A stretch of DNA of 64,000 nt from Plasmodium brasilianum (Eukaryota > Apicomplexa > Aconoidasida > Haemosporida > Plasmodiidae), in the NCBI RefSeq assembly GCF_023973825.1, contig NC_090123.1, positions 851,501 to 915,500 on the forward strand, in the 5' to 3' direction. This document shows, one piece after another, positions 33,401 through 44,165 of the stretch (its first letter is position 1; each line of letters begins with the position of its first letter). The position numbers and the translations under genes are program-made. Under the pieces are notes generated by a model, which saw only the letters and a program-made list of their open reading frames with translations, was not told where the DNA came from and searched no databases.

Positions 33401-35755
33401 AATAAACAAATCATCAATGTGTTCATGATTAAATGTTCTCAAACATTGTACTAACTGAAATAGATACAATTTTAGCTGATCCTTTTTTGTATTATTTATT
33501 ATATTCATAATATATTTTTTAATAACTGTATAATGCATATACGAATGAAATAATTCTAAACAATTTTCCAAACAAGGCTTTGACCATTTACTTAATAATA
33601 TAATCGCTTCTTCTTCTTCTTTTTTATTATTCCAATTCACACACTTTAAAAATTTACCTAACGTTTCTTTTCTATTTAATAGATGAAAACGATATTTCCA
33701 CACACAACTTTTTTCATTTTCATTCATTTTCATTATTGGTATATTCAAAACTGTGTTCAATGTTCTTATTTCATTTATTGTTGGTGCTAACAAGGACTGC
33801 TTTTCAAATTTTTCTGTCCATAAAAAATCATACGGGTAATCATCGTACCTGTTCCGGTTTGTTATACGGATGTTCTTACTTATGCGACTGGTGTATTTGC
33901 TGATATGTTCAAATATATCATTCAGGGCCATCTGCTTTAACCCGCTTCTGTGTACTCTTCCCAGGTCTCCCCCCCTCTCGTTTACATTACCCATGTCCAA
34001 CCCGCTCTCGTTTACATTACCCAGGTCTAACCCGCTCTCGTTTACATTACCCAGGTCTAACCCGCTCTCGTTTACATTACCCAGGTCTAACCCGCTCTCG
34101 TTTACATTGCTCAGGTCTAACCCGCTCTCGTTTACATTGCTCAGGTCCAACTCGCTGTTGTCTATTCTACTCTCTTCTACTCTACCCTCGTCTAATCCAA
34201 TTTGATTTAGCTTAACATCCTTTTCCTTCGACTCCGGGAGCACCTTCCTCATGCATGGGGTAAACTCCATATCTGCGCTTAACTCCCCCTTTCCGATTAG
34301 TCCTTTTCTTTTTTCGTCTGCACAGCACGCATGGTCCACAATATACACATCATCCACATCGACCACGTTGTATACACTTTCTGTATTGTTCCCTTGGTTT
34401 ACTAGATTCATTGTATTAACTTCTTCCATACCCTTCTGTTGTGCTATAAAATCATAAGCATTTCCACTATTCGCAGTATCATTTATAGGAGCACTTTTTT
34501 TATTGTCACTATAACCTGTGGATGTTTTTTTGGAATATATTATATCCTCATTTTTGATACTACTGTTGCTATGTATAACTATTTTATCTTCCCATTGGGT
34601 ATATTCTTCGGTGCAGTTATTCACATGATAACTAATGGTTAGGTCATTTATGTGTGTTGTTCCTTTCAAATTTGTACTGTCCTCATTTTTTCGAATCTTT
34701 TCCATCTCATATGTAGTTAGATTCACACCACTGCCTCTACCTACCTCTTCATCCATTTCGACACTTAACATCCGTCTAAATGGATAATCATCAACCATTC
34801 CTTCAATGGCGTAGTTTTTCCCAAATTCCGGTTTTATAAGCATCTGACTGTTCTTATTCTTATTCCATCCTATTCTTTTAAAAAATTTATCACTAAGCAT
34901 ATTTGTATTTTCTTCTACCTTCCCTACATATTCAAACGAATTAAAAAACCATTCATAATGGCTAGTCGAATTATAGTTATGATTATAAGACTCATCTTGA
35001 CTACATTCAGTTGAACCCAAAATATGTTCATGAAATGAGGACAACTCTTTTTTTTTTTCATTATAATATATTTTATCCTTATTAAAACTGCGCAGGTTAA
35101 AAATGATATAACCAGAAATTTTTTTTTTTTGATAAATCTTCCATTTTTTATATAATTCTATCAATTCTTTACAGCATTGTAGAGGATCATTACTTTCATC
35201 AGGGAGGATATCCTTACCATAACAATTTTCCATATAATTGAAATTCCTCACGCAGAAGAGATCTTTTTCATATTTTAATAATTTCCTTTTCCATATCTTT
35301 GTTCTAACATACTTATCTTTTTTTGTTTTTCTCTTCTTTTTGGTACCCACTAAACAGAAGTTCAAATCATATGTGTCATTATTATATATTATATTTTTCT
35401 TTTTTTTGCTATCTTGATAAAGTTTCTTTATATTGCTTTCCACATAACAGTTAATCTCTTCCTGCCCATCCACGTTATTTCTCCCCCTAACATAATCCTC
35501 TGCTGACGTTTTATTAAAAAAAATATTTTTTCCTTTTTCATTCCTATATCTCCTTTCCATGGAAAAAATAAAATTGTTAACTTGTTTGTATCGGAGTAAT
35601 GCTTTGTAAAAGCTGCCCATGCGCGTTCGCTTGCTTGACCAGCCGTTTGCAGAGCAGCATCCTCGTGTATCATTATCCTCACGATTGTCTGCATGTGCAT
35701 CCTCATTCATACCCTCTTCTTCATGTATATCTTTATGCATATCCTTATGTACATC

Positions 35756-35786
<31 letters not shown>

Positions 35787-37878
35787 ACAACATATGCGTC
35801 ATTGTTCCTGTTTGCATTGCTTGTTTTGTTTCTATTTCTGTCAGAAGCAAAACCTTTCTCTTCCTCCTTCTGATCATCACCACTAATTTTGGTGCCTTCT
35901 CTCGAATGAACACTCATGTGTGTACATTTCCCATAATCTATATTTTCTTTGTTGTGTCTGTTCCATTTAAATATTTTCGCAATGTGTAATATTTTCTTGC
36001 TGTACGATTTTAAGCTCTTATTATTTATAACGTTAACATTTTTTTTCTTGTTCATTTCTTGTGCTAATTTATCTGCATTTTTTATTTTGTTAGAAGCGCT
36101 AGTCTCGTTAGTACCCTGCAGATGCCTTTCCATGAATGTAATCCTCCTCGTACTACTGCTTCTGTTCATTCTACTACTTCTGTTCATACTACTACTTCTG
36201 TTCATACTACTGCTTCTGTTCATACTACTACTTCTGTTTATACTACTACTTCTGTTCATACTACTACTTCTGTGCATACTACTGCTTCTGTTCATAATAC
36301 TGCTTCTGTTCATATTACTGCTTCTGTTCATACTACTGCTTCTGTTCATACTACTACTTCTGTTCATACTACTGCTTCTGTGCATACTACTGCTTCTGTT
36401 CGTACTACTCCTCATATTTTTTGCCTCAAAATTATATAGTTTTAACAAATCATGGTAAAGTAAATTTTTTTTTAAAAAGGTATACATCTGCTCATTGGTA
36501 ATATTTATTAACGAATTTTCGTTAGCGCAGTAAATTTTCTTTTTCAAAGCATTAGTAATGTATTCTATAATTTTTTTTTTTTTTCTTTTAACATGATATA
36601 ATTTTTTTATTTGTACTCCTTGTTTTAGTATATCCTCATGAGAAAACAGACTGCAATAGCTGTAGTATACCATATCGTCATTTCTAATATTTTTTATAAT
36701 AAAAAAGATATAGCTCTTTGTGCTTAACTGACAGTATTTTATTGGAAACTTCACGTACTCATTTATTAAGCATATATTCTTAGAAATCACCTTTGCTCTC
36801 TTTTGAGTTAGCAGTGTTGTTACACTGTCGTATCTTTTTACGTTCCTTTTCAATTCCCCGCTGCTGCTGGGATTATTTGCACTATCCAAATCAGAGAAGC
36901 AGTTGGATGTGCATCCCCTATCAACATTGTACTTAGCAGTATTGTTCTTATTAGTTTCTCCCTTTCTTCCATTGCACGGTTTTCCATTTAACGGTTCACG
37001 CGCATCCCTTTCCACGATGGTTTTTTCCATTGCTCCCTCACCCTTCTCCTCTTGCCAATGTCGATGCCAATGCTGCTTCCGTTGTTCCTTCTCCTCATAT
37101 TTTTTGTTCATACCGCTTTTATCAGACGCATGCAATATTTTTGCTAAATTTTTCGCTATCTCGTTTTCACTTGGTGAATCGTCATTTTGCGATGAAAAAT
37201 TAACATAATCACCTTCAAACTTATTTGATGAGTCTGTATTATTTCTCTGTTCTGAAAAAACAAAATTTCCTTTTTTTTTTTTGTACCACTCTTTTGATTA
37301 TACTTTTTTTTCCAGTTAATAGTTCTGCATTTAAGTCTAACAGGGTAACTAAAAAACTCTCTATCAATAAGTAAGTAAGTCATTATTTCAAAGTTGCAAT
37401 GAGCCCCTTTTTTTGGTGTCCTTGGTAAGGCTTTACTTGCTGTCGTTCGCTCATCATCACGACCAGCAGTAACAGTAGCAGTAGCAGTAACATCTGCACT
37501 GTCCTCCGCCTCACCATCGGCAGTGGTATGATGGTTGTACTCACCGCTATCATTACGTGCTCTTTTTTCCTTTTTTCTTGTATTGCCATTTTTCGCTCTA
37601 CACTTGTTCTTCTCTATCACGAGGACTTTAATTTTTCTCGCCCTCCTTCTCTTCTTCTTTCTCTTCTGCTTCTTCCTCTTTTGAAGGTTATTAAACTTTT
37701 TAAATTTTTTTATTTTTTCTAATAATAATATTTTATCACTACCCTTATGCAAGACCTTTCCATCATCCGATAGACCATCATGTTCATTTTCAAGAAGAAC
37801 AAAAAAATTAAATTTTACAATAAAATAATAATCAACATCTATTATGTTTGCATCATTTATTTTTTTGACAAATTTCAT
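30461..37878 (-). CDS. PI3K: Class III phosphatidylinositol 3-kinase (Vps34 type), with a one-base homopolymer frameshift
   Basis: It phosphorylates phosphatidylinositol to PI3P on endosomal, food-vacuole and apicoplast membranes. The ATG at 37878 opens the N-terminal frame. At 37276-37287 a run of 12 A (coding strand) shifts the frame; one more A would restore it and give about 2472 residues. A C2-like region follows (NEYVKFPIKYCQLS, then SLFSHEDILKQGVQ), as in Vps34. The PIK helical domain is at ~1390-1495 (CVWKYRFHLLNRKETLGKFL, KCVNWN). The kinase N-lobe ends GDDLRQDHLVIQ (~2220). The catalytic loop is GIGDRHLDNL (~2328), the metal-binding motif HIDFGYIFG (~2347), and the C-terminal amphipathic helix ends HEWALNWK, where Vps34 needs its tail for membrane catalysis. 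Large repeat-bearing inserts (listed separately) separate the domains, making it far longer than the ~880-residue animal enzyme. Confidence 0.96.
31310..31455 (-). repeat. 15-bp coding repeat (AVEEK) in PI3K
   Basis: About seven tandem Ala-Val-Glu-Glu-Lys pentapeptides followed by three divergent I-T-A-D-E copies, placed just before the kinase catalytic core. Nucleotide copies are almost identical. Confidence 0.92.
32395..32700 (-). repeat. 21-bp coding repeat (KTNERSG/KTNEGSS) in PI3K
   Basis: About fourteen heptapeptide copies of K-T-N-E-R/G-S-G/S lie in the insert between the helical and kinase domains. The array is strongly basic and hydrophilic. Confidence 0.92.
33960..34160 (-). repeat. 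30-bp coding repeat (ESGLDLGNVN) in PI3K
   Basis: Six to seven decapeptide copies N-E-S-G-L-D-L-G/S-N-V lie upstream of the helical domain. Unlike the other PI3K arrays it is acidic and moderately hydrophobic. Confidence 0.92.
36150..36420 (-). repeat. 18-bp coding repeat (SMNRSS) in PI3K
   Basis: About fifteen hexapeptide copies R-S-S-S-M-N/H lie in the insert after the C2-like region. Substitutions are mostly single-codon (N to H or I). Confidence 0.92.
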
Positions 37879-39022
37879 TTTCTCTTCTGTGAAAGAGTTA
37901 ACTTTTTGCGTTTTCCCCTTACTCTCCTTTTATCACTTCGTCACGCTGCCCCTTTGCCGCTTTACCTTTTCACCTGTTTGCTTTTATTTTATTTTATTTT
38001 ATTTATTTAATTTATTTTTTTTTATTTTTTTTTTTTTTGCTTCGTGCATGCAGCGTCGCCGAACGTATAAAAATTTTCCAAAATTGTAGTTTTTACATTT
38101 TAGGGGAAGGGGATACAAACAGACAAGAAAAAGAAAAGGCAAAGATATGCAGAGAAAAGTATAAAATATGAATAAAAGGTGGATATAAGCTAAATGGAAA
38201 ATAAATGTAGGATAAACGAAAGAGAAATAAAAGAAAAACAAAACAAAACGAAACACAACGAAACAAAACAAAACAAAACAAAACAAAAAACTGTTATGCT
38301 TTTTTTTTTTTTTTTTTTTGTATTTTGGGCCTTGTAAAATGGTTTACACTATAACTACTATTAACGTGCGTAGGGGGGGGGGGGAAAAAAAAAAAACAAA
38401 ATATAAAATAAAATAATCCAAATGACATATGAAAAAAAAAAAAAATTTATTTGGGCTTCAACATCCGCTTAAAAATTTTTTATTCGTTCACGTATATGCG
38501 CACGGAGTTACTACGTATACATTTGTACATATATACGTATATACGTTTGCACATATGTATGTTTGTCTGTATTGAAATATATTACACCTACTCAGGTACA
38601 CATTTCATGTTTTCCCAGCGCCTAGTTGTTTACTCGGCTAATTTTTCACACACGTATTGAAATTCGGCAAATATTTCATTTGTTAAAATTTTAAAATAAA
38701 TAATATTTCTTCCTTTCAATACCTTGTTCTGCTTTAAGCAGAAAATTAGAATATATGCCTTTTCAACAAAAAAAAAAGATTTACAATGCAGTAAAATAAA
38801 ATTAGAAAAATGTAGTAAATTTAAATATAATAAAATGCAGTAAAATATGATAATATAAAATACAGTTAAATGAAGCATATCTTTCATTATACGGCGCCAA
38901 GCACATTAAATAAAAATTTTCTTAAAAAAAAATATGAACATGGCAAGGTGACATATATATCAAATTGGTTTATCAAGCATGGGATAATCATCATATAGTA
39001 CATACACATATACATTTATATA

Positions 39023-39065
<43 letters not shown>

Positions 39066-39265
39066 GGATGTATAAGCTCATATGTACACGTATACAACAT
39101 TGCTAAGTAGCTTGTATTTGCTTATACAACAACTTATAGCAAAATATGGTCGTAACATAAGCAAGGGTTTGAAGCAGTCTTACAGTTTTCACATTACATG
39201 ACAAGGCACAAAAACTGACGAAATTTTAAGGGCAAGTGTGAAGTGGCGATTGGTTAATTAGCTGT

Positions 39266-39301
<36 letters not shown>

Positions 39302-39445
39302 ATATATATGTATGTACGTATGTATTATTATGACATGTTCATAATTTCTCTACGCGTTAAAGTGATATATATTCTTTTTTTCTTCCGCTTACATTTTCTT
39401 CAACTTTGTTTATGCTGTTGTGACAAAAGGAGTAAGTGTTAATTC
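37879..39445. other. Intergenic region 5' of PI3K
   Basis: It presumably contains the PI3K promoter. There is a striking 12-G tract at 38373-38384 followed by 12 A, AAACAAAAC/GAAAC repeats at 38230-38290, a TATATA run at 39030-39060 and A/T tracts. No gene could be supported. Confidence 0.6.
38373..38384. other. Poly(G) tract of 12
   Basis: Twelve consecutive G followed by twelve A, about 500 bases upstream of the PI3K start codon. It is the only G/C homopolymer of this length in the window and reads as poly(C) on the PI3K sense strand. Confidence 0.95.
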
Positions 39446-40320
39446 CTAGGGACTTTTAAATTTTCTGTTTTTCAAATCAACCAAACCAACAATTATTGTC
39501 ATGAGAATTCCACATAGCGATATTTGTACTGATGGAGAACTCTTCAGGTTTTCAAAAATTAACCTGTAGTTTCTCTTTTGTCTATAAAAAGGGAAAATAT
39601 GGTCAGGAAAGTATAAAAACAAAATGTACGAGTTAAGTGAAAAATGTGTGAAATTAAGTTAATAAGCTTTTTCTTCTTCAGATGTGTTAGCATGATGAGC
39701 ATTTTACTAAGCACATGAGCTGCATGAGTTGTTTGGGCGTTTCCGTACAAATTAGCAAGAATCATTCTGACCTAGTGTGTATGCTCGCTCTTGCGATCGC
39801 TTCAGTGTGCTTTATATGCTTATAGGTTACATGTATATTTTTTTGACTTTACTTTCATTTTGTTTGCTTTTTACTTTCATTTTATTTGCTTTTTACTTTC
39901 ATTTTATTTGCTTTTTACTTTCATTTTATTTGCTTTTTACTTTCATTTTATTTGCTTTTTACTTTCATTTTATTTGCTTTTTACTTTCATTTTATTTGCT
40001 TTATTTTTTTTTTTATTTTTGGCGTACAGTTTTTCGCTGGACGTGTAATACTTTTCCCCTTGCTTTAAAAAAGAAAAACTAGCTTGACAGCTTTTCTTAA
40101 AGGGATGATGTTGATATTTGTTAAGGCAAATTATATCATGATTCAGTTGAGTTAATTCTTTTACTAATTTATCATTAGACCAGTTTTTCTTTTTATTATT
40201 TATTTCACACTGTATGCACTCTTCTTCCACTGTCATAATATTTTCAATTTTTTTCTTCTCTTCAATGTTCTTTGTGCTGCTTGCATTCTCACTGATTAAC
40301 ATAGTAGAAAATAACACCAT
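39446..40320 (-). CDS. Probable small tail-anchored protein, 2 exons
   Basis: Exon 40320-40028 and exon 39581-39446 join in phase 2 (donor GTACGC, acceptor tttttatag), giving 142 residues. The N-terminal part is hydrophilic with several Cys (EEECIQCEINNKKKNWSND; DIICLNKYQHHPFKKSCQ). The second exon reads RNYRLIFENLKSSPSVQ followed by one membrane helix (ISLCGILMTIIVGLVD) and a short basic tail LKNRKFKSP, the layout of a tail-anchored or mitochondrial/ER single-pass protein. The 446-base intron consists largely of a 20-bp repeat. A different donor (GTATTA, 40046) would shorten the product slightly and keep the phase. I do not recognise the family. Confidence 0.5.
39850..40000. repeat. 20-bp tandem repeat TTTACTTTCATTTTATTTGC
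   Basis: Seven to eight almost perfect copies, entirely inside the intron 40027-39582 of the small tail-anchored gene. The forward open frames (FILFAFYFHFICFLL) are repeat artefacts. Confidence 0.92.
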
Positions 40321-40490
40321 AGTATTTTTTATTCTAATTTGTTCTTTTTCTAATTTGTTCTTTTTCTTATTTTTTCTTTTTCGTATTTTTTCTCTTTCTA
40401 ATTTGTTCCTTTTCTAATTTGTTCCTTTTCTAATTTGTTCTTACTTTTTCTTATTTTTTCTTTTTCTTATTTTTTTTCTCTTTCTCTTTT

Positions 40491-40544
<54 letters not shown>

Positions 40545-40581
40545 CTAAGCTACAACAGAATTTTAGCAAAATGATAAAGTT

Positions 40582-40900
40582 TCACTTCTTAAATTTTAAT
40601 CGATTTATTTTAAAAGGATAATCTTCCAGCTGTTTCTTAAAAACATCGAAAAAAAGCTGACATAGGTTGGAGCATATTTCAAAAGGTGCTACATATAAAA
40701 CGATAAAGTGAATTCTCTTTCGTTGTTCTTTTCTCCCACACATTTAAAAAAAAAAAAAAAAAAATGGATAAGCAGTAATCAAAATGAGAAAATGTTTCAT
40801 TAACAAACTTTCTTAACACTGCCCTATAGATTTGAGAAATCATGCGTTCATGTATCATGCCTTCACAAATCATGCTATCATAAGGCAAACCTTCCTATTT
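40582..40900 (-). CDS. Candidate small spliced gene, C-terminal exon well supported
   Basis: The block 40743-40582 is a 54-codon open frame whose second half is convincingly coding: HFIVLYVAPFEICSNL, then CQLFFDVFKKQLEDYPFK, ending INRLKFKK-stop. An upstream block (about 40900-40800) after an acceptor (tttcaaaaatag) reads EGLPYDSMICEGMIHERMIS, then QIYRAVLRKF, and has a phase-0 GTTAAT donor. An acceptor such as cgaaag at 40717 would join them. The hydrophobic strand followed by helix and the C-terminal pattern weakly recall longin/TRAPP-type subunits, but this is a guess. Further 5' exons may exist. Confidence 0.35.
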
Positions 40901-40962
40901 TTGAAAAAAAATATAACGAGAGCAAAAAATGATGAAAGTATAAGGAAAAGTCCAAAGGAAGG

Positions 40963-41001
<39 letters not shown>

Positions 41002-41283
41002 TAAATGGGGATAAAATAACAAGGCACAAGAAGCAAACACCACCATTTGTAAGATTGGAATATATATATGTATATATATATGTTTTTATGTATGTATATA
41101 TATATGTATTTATATATGTATTTATATATGTATTTATATATGCATATACGTGTGCATATGTATATTTATATATGTATTTATATATGTATTTATATATGCA
41201 TATACGTGTGCATATGTATATTTACCCGCTTAGATAGAACGCTTACATTTATGTGTGTATTTGTTAACGCTGCCATTTTAGCG

Positions 41284-41964
41284 ATGATCAAGGGAAAAAA
41301 GGTGTGTCAGCACATTAGAGAATGTTATGCTGAACTTGTCGAGTGAGCCATGTGTGTTTATCTGTGACAGGAAAGATTTAAGAAAAATACTAGAATTAAG
41401 GGCATAACAATTTTCTGTTATTGGTATATAACAGTTTAAGTAGAAAAGTGAGAAAAAAAAAAAAAAAAAAAAAGAATAAAAAGAAAAAGAAACAAATCTA
41501 CATCCATACCCATGTTGTTTTACAATTTTACGAATAAACAATTTTTTCAAAATTATACATGCTTTAATAAGTCTACGATAAGCTCGACCGGGTACTATCT
41601 ATATCTGCTACTCCTTCGTTGTAATTATTTTGAGACCCTCTTGACCTTCGCTACTGCTATATATTTTTGTGTTAATGTAAATATTGGTGCGCCCAGTAAA
41701 ATAAAGCTTAAGCAGTTGAAGACTAAATTTACCAAGCTGTTTCATTTGTTTTGTTCCACTTCGTCTCATTTGGTTTACTCATTTAAGTTTCACATTGTTT
41801 GCTCATGTCCGTTTCATTTTTTTTTTTTTTTTTTCGTATTGCCTTCCGTTTAGCAAAATTCAGGGTAGTCTTAGGAAAGGATAACATAAAAGAAGAAGAG
41901 ATTGAGGAACGCTGTGCTCAGTTGTTGATATTGAGGGACGTTCATAAAGGACTAACCGGTATGC
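41284..41964 (+). CDS. Candidate two exons: small gene or 5' exons of ROM9
   Basis: Exon 41284-41342 reads MIKGKKVCQHIRECYAELV and ends at a GTGAGC donor in phase 2. A block after tttagcaaaattcag at 41864-41958 reads VVLGKDNIKEEEIEERCA, then QLLILRDVHKGLT, and ends either at a GTATGC donor in phase 1 or, unspliced, at GMP-stop (41964). An acceptor ttgcaaag at 42100 opens the ROM9 frame in matching phase (AASSQ before its ATG), so these may be upstream ROM9 exons. As a stand-alone gene it would be a short helical acidic protein of unknown function. Confidence 0.35.
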
Positions 41965-42008
41965 CCTGACTCATCCCCGCGAAGAAGGGGTACACCTTCA
42001 TGTATGTA

Positions 42009-42055
<47 letters not shown>

Positions 42056-42114
42056 AGCGTACGCACGCGTGTATGTGTTAATGTATGTATTATTGCAAAG
42101 CTGCGTCTTCCCAA

Positions 42115-44165
42115 ATGAGCTTGCTGAGGAATAAAAGAGGGAGTCCTCCCACTATGCGGTTTATAAAGAGAGAATTTTGTGCACTTATTAGTTGGACAGA
42201 AAACATAAAAGGATGTCCAGTGTGGAAAGATAAGAATAAATTCCTTTTTGAAAGAAGAAAAGAAAATAATTTAAAAAAAAATGATATAATAATAAGAAGA
42301 AGCTTTTCTAGGTATTCTGGAAAAGGGGAAAGCTATGATAAAAAGAGGAAATATTCATTATTATTACTTTTTCAAAATTATGGCATTAAAAATTATTTGT
42401 GTAAATTAAACAACAGAGCAATGGAGGATATTCGTGAACGTAATCGGAAAATGAAAAAAATTTTGGAGGAATCTTATCGCCAGTTTTGGGTGAAGTATGG
42501 GCATATAAAAAGTACGTATCAAAATGAGTTCTGGAGATACCAAAAAGGTAGACAGAAAAGTAGGGGAGACTTTAACAATAGCAATTACAATAGTAGCAGT
42601 GGTAGTAGCAATGGTAGTAGCAGTGGTAGTAGCAATGGTAGTAGCAGTGGTAGTAGCAGTGGTAGTAGCAGTGGTAGTAGCAATGGTAAACTCCGCACCC
42701 CTCTTTTTCTTCTACTTCTTCTCGACTCGTTAAAAAACGAAAAAAAGATTAAGCGACGGGCTCATAAATTACTGCTGAAGGGGAAATACCATTTAAATAG
42801 TATAAGTCAATTTTGCAAAGATATAAACACGTCATATTATAAAAATTTGCTTTATTACAACTACATTAAATCACCAGTGACATATACGCTGATATGTTTA
42901 CATTTGTTTGTTTATTTATTATGGTTAAATGCAAAACCGATGAACAGTACTTATGATTTTTTTAGAACAAAAGCATCCCATTCCTCTAGTTTGTTAACCA
43001 CTGAATTTATGTATACCTATTTCTGCTGTAGTTTACAAAGCCTAAGAGAAAAAAAATTATATACACTAGTAACAAATCTAGTGAGTCATAATACTATTCA
43101 GTCTTTGCTATTAAATACTATATCGTTATACTACATAGGAACAGCTTTAGAATTGTTTATCAAATCAAGAAATTTCATTCTTACTTATTTAGTTAGTGGT
43201 ATTATATCTTCATATATACAAATATTATATCAAAAAAATAATCAAAATGATTTTTATTACAATAACATTTACGTTTTTGGTGCTAGTGGAAGTATTAGCT
43301 CTATATTGGCCACCTATACTTTCCTTTTTCCCAATCAAAATATATACTTATACGGAGTTATAGCCCTACCTTTAGTAAGAACAAAAGAGGTGCAACGGAA
43401 CGACTAACGCTCTGCTTTAAAAGTTTATTCGAGTGGAACGCTTGCGTGAATACGCGAGTTGGTATATATTCATGTATTCATGTACCCATACTCACATATG
43501 TATACCCACCTACGTATACTCATGTGTTGTTCATATTCTACTTCCTACTCTCCTTAGGCCTTGTTCTCATCTTTATACTTTTTAAACGAATTCTATTGTG
43601 TCATAACTAACAAGAGGGATAGCACAGGTTAATTCATGCGCGTATAAAGAACATTTCAAACCATTTGAAAAAAAAAAATCATAAAGCTTCAAGTGCTTAC
43701 ATTTACGGGGGGTACTTACCAGACACATATTTGTATGCATTATGTACAAGTATAATATCCGTTAAATGCGCTTCACCCCGTGTGACCTTACCCACCAGTC
43801 GAACAAGCACGCACGAAGGAACGTGCGCACAACATACATACATGCATGCATGCATACATACATACATACATACATATATATCTTTATTTATTTATTTATT
43901 TATTTATTTATATTTATATTTATACTTATCTTTATATTTATACTTATATTTATATTTATACTTATATTTATATTTATACTTATATTTATATTTATACTTA
44001 TATTTATATTTATATTTATACTTATATTTATACTTATATTTATATTTATATTTATATTTATATTTTTTATTTCACTATACGGCAGGGCACGTTGCACACT
44101 TAACGGGGATGTTTCTAGGAATACTTTATTATTACTTTTGCGTTAAGAAGAGAATGTACATTTGA
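42115..44165 (+). CDS. ROM9: Rhomboid intramembrane serine protease ROM9, 4 exons
   Basis: Exons 42115-43374, 43558-43627, 43694-43711 and 44086-44165 join in phase (475 residues). The basic N-terminal ~230 residues include a Ser/Gly/Asn repeat ([12 protein letters not shown]) at ~160-195. The membrane domain starts at [19 protein letters not shown]. The GASGS motif (in [10 protein letters not shown], ~residue 390) supplies the catalytic Ser, and the final exon has AHLTGMFLG, whose His (~454) is in the position of the TM6 catalytic His. It would cleave transmembrane substrates; in Plasmodium this member is non-canonical, and its substrate is unknown to me. The 18-base third exon is the only phase-consistent choice but is the weakest part of the model. 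The last intron is filled by a TTTATA-type repeat. A longer N-terminus from exons at 41284-41958 is possible. Confidence 0.85.
43900..44066. repeat. (TTTATA)n/TTTATACTTATA repeat in the last ROM9 intron
   Basis: About 28 hexamers of TTTATA with regular TACTTA variants every 18 bases occupy nearly half of the intron 43712-44085. Forward open frames ([11 protein letters not shown]) are artefacts. Confidence 0.9.

Noticed and set aside
35949..36458. 169-codon forward open frame with ILLLLF repeats
   Set aside because: Antisense of the SMNRSS repeat in PI3K.
37253..37287. An intron explaining the PI3K frame change
   Set aside because: The only phase-consistent donor and acceptor leave about 35 bases, shorter than functional Plasmodium introns; a missing A is simpler.
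41343..41370. A 28-base intron after AELVE leading to KDLRKILELRA
   Set aside because: Too short to be spliced; the join to 41864 is preferred.
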